DNA from: Eucalyptus grandis
Lineage: Eukaryota > Streptophyta > Magnoliopsida > Myrtales > Myrtaceae
NCBI RefSeq assembly: GCF_016545825.1
Contig: NC_052613.1
Location: forward strand, 5,952,001 to 6,016,000
Direction of reading: 5' to 3'
Length of the DNA stretch: 64,000 nt
The position numbers and the translations under genes are program-made. This document shows, piece after piece, positions 58,537 through 64,000 of this stretch (the first letter of the stretch is position 1; each line of letters starts with the position of its first letter). Below the pieces are notes generated by a model. The model worked only from the letters and a program-made list of their open reading frames with translations. It had not been told where the DNA came from and searched no databases.

Positions 58537-59834
58537 ATGGCCGACCAAACTGAAATACGTGATTGTATGTCCGCTATGGAAGACCAACTTCAATAGTTGC
58601 TCACCTCTATGCAACTTATGATAGCTCAAATTCAATTACTCCAAGCGAATTCGACTCTTGCACCCGCTCTCCCCGAGATAGTAGTTCCGAAGCAGACAAA
58701 CAAGGCCCAAATGGGTGATGACGACATGCCCGAGCTGGAAGATGACCCATTGTTAGTCACTGCTGAAAAGGCTAAGCTTGATAACGTCCCTAAGACAGAG
58801 CAAGATGAAGGCTTTGCAAAACTTAAAGAGAAACTGAAGCAATTGCAAGAGTCGTGGAGTTCACTCCCATTCGACTTGTCAGTTTATGAGAAGGTCAAGA
58901 TGCCGAAGAAGTTTAAGATGCCGGAGTTCGAGAAATACGATGGCACTTCCTACCCAAAAGCTCATTTGCAGATGTACCACATACGCATGACCCAATATGT
59001 TAAGAATGAGCCCCTCATGATCCAATCATTCCATGCAAATTTGATTGGGCCCACACTAAACTGGTATATAATGAAGAATGTAAATCTTCTTGACACCTGG
59101 AATGAAGTGATTGATGCGTTCTCAAGCAATATAAGTTCAATATGGACATTGCACCTTCCCAAGAAGATCTTGAGAGGATGGAGAAGAAGAAAAGTGAGTC
59201 ATTCAAGGAGTATGCCGTGAGATGACGAAATCTGGTGGCTCAAATCACTCATGAGCCTACTAACAAGGAGTTGATGAAGTTGTTCGTCAAGACTCTCCTG
59301 TCTGAGTTCCGTAACCGAATGGCTAGCACGTATGTCAATAACTTCAATCAACTTATTCCCATGGAAGAACAAATTGAGATGGGGATAAAGGAAGGATGGT
59401 TTACTGAGTCACCCAACAAAAGATTTTCTTCCAAGAAGGAAAAGGAAGCTGCTATAGAGGTGAATGTGGCTTATAGCCAAGAAAATACTAATCGCATTCC
59501 GGCATTCCAGATGAATCCAAGGCAGCAACAAGCAAATAATAGAAGGCAGTTCTCCCCTCTCCCTAGATCTCCATCCCAAGTGTTGGCAATCCTTCGAAAG
59601 AAAGGCTTACTTAATAGCGAGCCGAGGTGGCCTAATCACGAAAATATTCGTGGTTATGACTCGACAAAGAAGTGTGACTATCACAGTGGTGAATTGGGAC
59701 ATTCAACTGATGAATGTTTCACCCTCAAACACCGGATCCAAAATCTCCTGGATACAAAGATGTTCTCTTTTAGCAGTAATCAGAAAAATCCTCTGCCTAG
59801 CTATGACGAAGGTGCAAATGCTGTCACAAAGTGA
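58537..59834 (+). pseudogene. gag: gag of the Tat element, disrupted
   Basis: The start M-A-D-Q-T-E follows gagcaaaa. Family landmarks are P-E-F-E-K-Y-D-G-T with A-H-L-Q-M-Y, L-N-W-Y, D-T-W-N-E-V-I-D-A-F and F-K-E-Y-A-V-R. Towards the C-terminus there is a knuckle C-X2-H-X5-H-X4-C (C-D-Y-H to D-E-C, from 59673) of the variant type seen in Tat gag. There are three lesions: a TAG at 58594-58596, a frameshift near 59128 (after D-A-F), and a TGA at 59222-59224 where Trp is expected. Protease, reverse transcriptase, RNase H and integrase motifs were not found downstream. Confidence 0.85.
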
Positions 59835-62115
59835 AGAAGTTCTTATCTTCACACTCCTTTGCGAAGAAGTCTTCTTCTTCTTCTTCTTCTTCTTTTTAAT
59901 GCTGTCTAGGATTTCTACTTTTAGGATTTCTTGCTTTGTAAGATTTCAATTATTGCTTTCGTTTCTAGGGTTTGCTTGTTTGCATTTTTCATTCCAATAA
60001 TGTAATTCATTTGATTCTATTCAATGAAATTACAATTTTATTTCCAATTTTGAGGGCATGACGGAGTACACCAAACAAGTCCAATGACGATACCCAACCA
60101 TGAAAAGAAAATATCACCCACGGAGAAATCCTGGGGGCTGGACTTTGTCATGCTTCCTCCCAAAAACTTTTTCGAAAACAAAAGCATTTCACTAAAAAAC
60201 ATTTTCCCAAAGCTTGTGGCAGATTAAATCGATTTGTTTGGTTGACTCATTTACTTCTTATCTTAGAGTATAATTCTATAACTTGTTATGACAAGAGACA
60301 TCTAAAAATAGCGTATCAAGTTTCAATGATCATAAACTTGACTCGTGATTAACGGGCTTAGAGCACACTTGCAATGAAAAATTGAATGTGTCAAATGGGA
60401 TACCTTGGAATGATGAAAGGCAAGCCTTATTCCATACACTATTTCATACATTAATCCACAGTAAGTTGTGTGAAAAATTTCATGCTTACAAGGAAAAGGG
60501 TGATCTCGCAAAGGGTATGTTAACCAAGGTAATGAGAGAAAGTTTCTTCCTCTAGCCGAAACACTACAGGTATATCCGTTGTTTAGCCTTTTGAGCTCAC
60601 ATATGTGAAGAGCTTTTTAAATTATCCCTATCAAGGGTCATCCCACATTGGGACAAATTTGAAATGAATGATAGGAATCTTCTTACTCACACTTGCATCG
60701 ATCTTCGAAAATTGCTTTCACAGTGTAACTTGTACAGTAATTTGAAGTGCCTTAGGATGATGAAGAGCAGTTCTTTCTCTATCATATACACTTTTATCCA
60801 TTGTATAGCTCATTTAAGCCTATGAATTCATTTCACGTTAAACCCAGTTGGTGATCATCCCTCACACTGAGGCAAGGCAAAGAAAAAAAATTCAAGTGGC
60901 ATGGTCTAAAATGATAAAAGATGGAGGTTGTGTGAGTCCCAAAAAAAGTAAGTGCAAAATATAAGGGGCATGAAAAAAATAGTGTGCTTGGTAAAAGTAA
61001 GGTAAATGCTCAAAGAGAAAAATCAAACGTTTGATGTAGTGAGCCCAACAAGGCGGTACTTAAAAATTCAAGTGCTGTTGCAATCAATGGAGTTTTGATA
61101 TGAAGAAAATCTTCGATGATGAGGAAGAAAATTGGTGGAAATATCAAGATGATCACCAACTTTGACCCTGTAAACACTTTTTGAGCCTAACAATCCTTTT
61201 GTTTCTCACCAATGAACCAAGCCTGTATTACGTCCCTTGCAAAGTCTCTTCAAATTATGGCACTTGAATTAACGTAAAAAGTTCATATGTTTGAAAGTAT
61301 CACTCAAAGAAGTGTGAGTAAGACAATTTCTACCTCGTTTCGTATGCTTCTTGACTTGTAAGCCCAAAAATAATTGCGGAATGTCATCTTTCAATAACCT
61401 TGACTCAAAGAGTCTCTTTTGTTAAGCCATTGACTAAGCCTACATTGCGGTCCCTATTAAATATCTCTCAGATTGGTAAGGTCGTACAATTTGCGAAATT
61501 GCTCAGACCCTTGTTTGGCATGATGACAATAAGATAGAGTGATTGTCAAAAATCCTGCATCAGAGGTCAGGATGAAATGATCATTTTTAATGAGGATGAG
61601 TGAAAAGTCATTTCAAACCGAAAGATCTCTCATTTGACACATCCATGACACTCATGTGTTCAGATTGAAATATTTTTTTGAAATCTTTCCCAATGGAAAT
61701 TAGATGATCATCATGAACCTCCATTGAATTAATGCATGTTTGCGATTACAAATGCATGTTGCTTCTCCTACAACCATGTTTTGCAGGAGACATATCCCCG
61801 AGGATCAGAGATGTTACCTATTAAGCATATCTCTATCCATATCTTAAATACTTGTCATTGCACGATTATTTCCTTTTAAGTATACCGACACTCAATTGAG
61901 TTGTCCCCCAAAGATTTTTCTCTAGATTCAGTTTGATTAAGGCGACCAAAGAAAGGTTCGGGTCTTAGTTAGATGATCTCTATTACAAGACTAGGCAATC
62001 GGAGAAAGATTCGGGTCCTAGTCAAGCAAAGCCTCGTTTAGATGACTGTATAATGATACGGGTCCTAGACAACATTTATTGCTTTAACAGCGACCGTAGA
62101 AAGGTACGGGTCCTG
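59835..62115 (+). mobile_element. Non-coding internal region of the Tat element, no pol
   Basis: There are no long frames. From about 61930 to 62113 there is a degenerate repeat of gaaaggt.cgggtcctag in units of about 40 to 60 bp, ending at the 3' LTR. Tat elements often have a long 3' non-coding region, and here it seems joined directly to gag by a deletion of pol. Confidence 0.6.
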
Positions 62116-63325
62116 TGTCGACACCTAAATTTTTGCCAAAAAAAATCATTTCTGAAAAATGGAAAAATTGTTTTTCCACAAAAATATTTCATGTCAAATT
62201 CTCGCATATAGATTACCTATGTGTTTAGTATAGTTTTTTTTTAATGGAAGATTTTTTTCCTAAAAAGAAAAAAAGAGAAAAAAAGAAAAAATTAATTTAA
62301 TTAAAAAAATCCAAAAGAAATGCATTCATTTAGGATGTTAGTTTTTTTTTTTTTTTCCAAATTTAAGTTGTATGTTTAATCATATGGCAATTTTAAATTT
62401 AGAATTTTATAATAAAAAAAACACACACAAAAATTATCATGCATATGTCATGTAGAGTTAGAGCATTCTTTGCACGTCATTGCATGTTTATTAATTATAG
62501 GTTTAGATAATTTATCCTAGATAGATTGCATGATTTTTTAGAAGAATAGAAAAATCATGCGCATGTCATATAGAACTAGGTTCATGAAAATGCACGTCAT
62601 TTAGTGATTGTTGTTAGGTCCATTTAATTAGAAATTGCTCATATTAGAGTGAAGTCATTAGATTAATTTAGATTGCACATTTAATTATTGCATTTTTTTA
62701 CTCATGTCAAATAATTTATGTTATACTGCCATGTCATATCATTTCATGTTAAATTAGAAGCATTGCATTGCATATGGATTATATCCTCATTAAATTAGTG
62801 AAAACAAAAATTGAGTAATTGCGTGTTAATTAGAAATCATATCTATGACTGTCTATGTGAATTATGATTGAATATCTGTAGATATTTTTGTTGCTATGAG
62901 GTAAGTCTTGCAATTTATTCATTATTTTATCTGAGTGTTAAATTGGTGGTTTGCGCATCCGCATGATCACTTCACATGTTAGGGAGATAAGTTAAAATAA
63001 AATTCAAGCTGCTTGACAAACACTTTTTTCAAAATAAAAGAGAAATGTACCGAAATTGCGTTAAATAAATCTAACATAATCAAGTCTTCGAACTCATAAT
63101 CTCTTATTCGTAGATGTAAAGTAAAGATCCCGTTACTTTATTTAGATTTCTAATCGAGCCACCAAAAATAAATTAGTGGCAACTCCTAATTGAAAAATCT
63201 TTTGCATGCTAAATATTTGAATCTAAGTCGCGAATTGGTATGAGCTTGGGAGAGCTTGAGCTAAGTTAGACTTAGTAGTCCATTAGCCTATTTTAGGTGG
63301 TGCAACCGAAATTTTGGTCGCGACA
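62116..63325 (+). mobile_element. 3' LTR of the Tat element, internally deleted
   Basis: It starts TGTCGACACC and ends TCGCGACA, with perfect 5-bp terminal inverted repeats (TGTCG/CGACA). It aligns with the 5' LTR at its first 20-30 bases and its last 1026 bases. About 1.5 kb including the TATA box and GC-rich part is absent. No clear target duplication matches the other end. Confidence 0.75.
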
Positions 63326-63632
63326 CGACCTTAGATGGAAAGTCTTGGCATGGGTCAACAGTGAGTAGGGGATTGCATTTAGAAGATGGAGTTGAATGTT
63401 CTCTAGAAATGTCACTAGCACGTAAAATCGATGGAATAGGGGTCTGTTAGTGCTCCTATCGCCAATTAGAAAACCTTACAGCTTATCAATTCTTATATGA
63501 CGGCATATACCAGCATTAGTATATAGTGCAGTTTTTTCGCTGGCTTTTTCACAGCGAGTCCGCATTTTTTTTCACTACCTATGTGGGGCAGGAATGGCAA
63601 AATGAGTGCTTTCTGTTGAAGTGTATCAGTGT

Positions 63633-64000
63633 AGATCTGGAAGCAGAAGTTTGTTCAAAATTCGGCTCTTCTGCATTGGTAATCTTATGCTTGTTATCGC
63701 CAAATATGAGAAATGTTCCGGGCTCGATTTGCTTATATTTTACATACAAGATGGAGAGAGGAAGGTGGGTCAGCCATTGGCCTCTTATGACAAAGCCACG
63801 GAGCTCCATGCTTGGTCTGGTTCTAGCTTCAAAGGAGCATAACATTTTCTTAGTCTTAAGCATCAATCGCTTTATTAAACTTTTTGCTCGACAAATCTAT
63901 ACATAAGCACACAAAAGGTCATGTCAACATAGACTGATGCAAGACATCGCCATAGAGCAGTGAACATGAATTCCAAGATTACATTGAGTGAAACATGCCG
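63633..64000. repeat. Block shared with 1681-2190
   Basis: It is the second copy of the left-edge block and is cut by the window end. A frame reading V-G-Q-P-L-A-S-Y-D-K-A-T-E-L-H-A-W-S-G-S-S is open here. Confidence 0.55.

Noticed and set aside
1..64000. A bacterial-type defence or biosynthetic gene cluster
   Set aside because: Plant retrotransposons, splice sites, microsatellites and long AT-rich intergenic regions show plant nuclear DNA. No operon-like series of genes exists.

Overview
This window looks like a gene-poor, transposon-rich stretch of a flowering-plant (eudicot-type) nuclear genome. The evidence is Ty3/Gypsy Tat-type and Ty1/Copia LTRs with tRNA-primed binding sites, TRIM arrays, hAT-, MULE- and PIF-like MITEs, intron-type splice sites, and relics of plant gene families. 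The species cannot be fixed from this sequence. I found no intact, confidently functional host gene.

Layout. 0-0.75 kb: the 3' end of a Tat-type LTR beside a minus-strand Copia LTR. 1.7-2.2 kb: a block repeated at the far end of the window (63.6-64.0 kb). 3.4-6.5 kb: two minus-strand relics of NDR1/HIN1-like (NHL, LEA_2 domain) membrane-protein genes, the second cut by a TRIM array (5.35-6.30 kb). 8.3-19.1 kb: two diverged copies of the same non-coding upstream region, the second interrupted by a hAT-like and a MULE-like element. 19.2-20.7 kb: NHL pseudogene 3. 20.8-27.5 kb: a duplicated unit with NHL pseudogene 4. 28-32 kb: relics of an ASC-1/TRIP4-like gene and a DUF641 (GIL1-like) gene. 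32.6-39.5 kb: a second copy of the duplicated unit with NHL pseudogene 5, preceded by a 1.4 kb minisatellite. 39.5-51 kb: a cluster of non-autonomous DNA transposons, a minus-strand Copia LTR and a third partial copy of the duplicated unit. 51.7-52.6 kb: a second TRIM array. 54.8-63.3 kb: a Tat-lineage element with a broken gag and no recognisable pol.

How it fits together. The region behaves as a decaying tandem array of NHL genes. Six loci are visible, four nearly full length and two fragments, each near-full copy with at least one frameshift. Paralogous copies serve as empty-site controls, so several insertions can be dated against the duplications.

The least expected observations are: a GC-rich core that seems to recur in elements with three different kinds of ends; a block present three times with a perfectly conserved inverted repeat next to a G-box; and a minisatellite, bounded by direct repeats, just upstream of an NHL copy. 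All similarity statements were made by eye.
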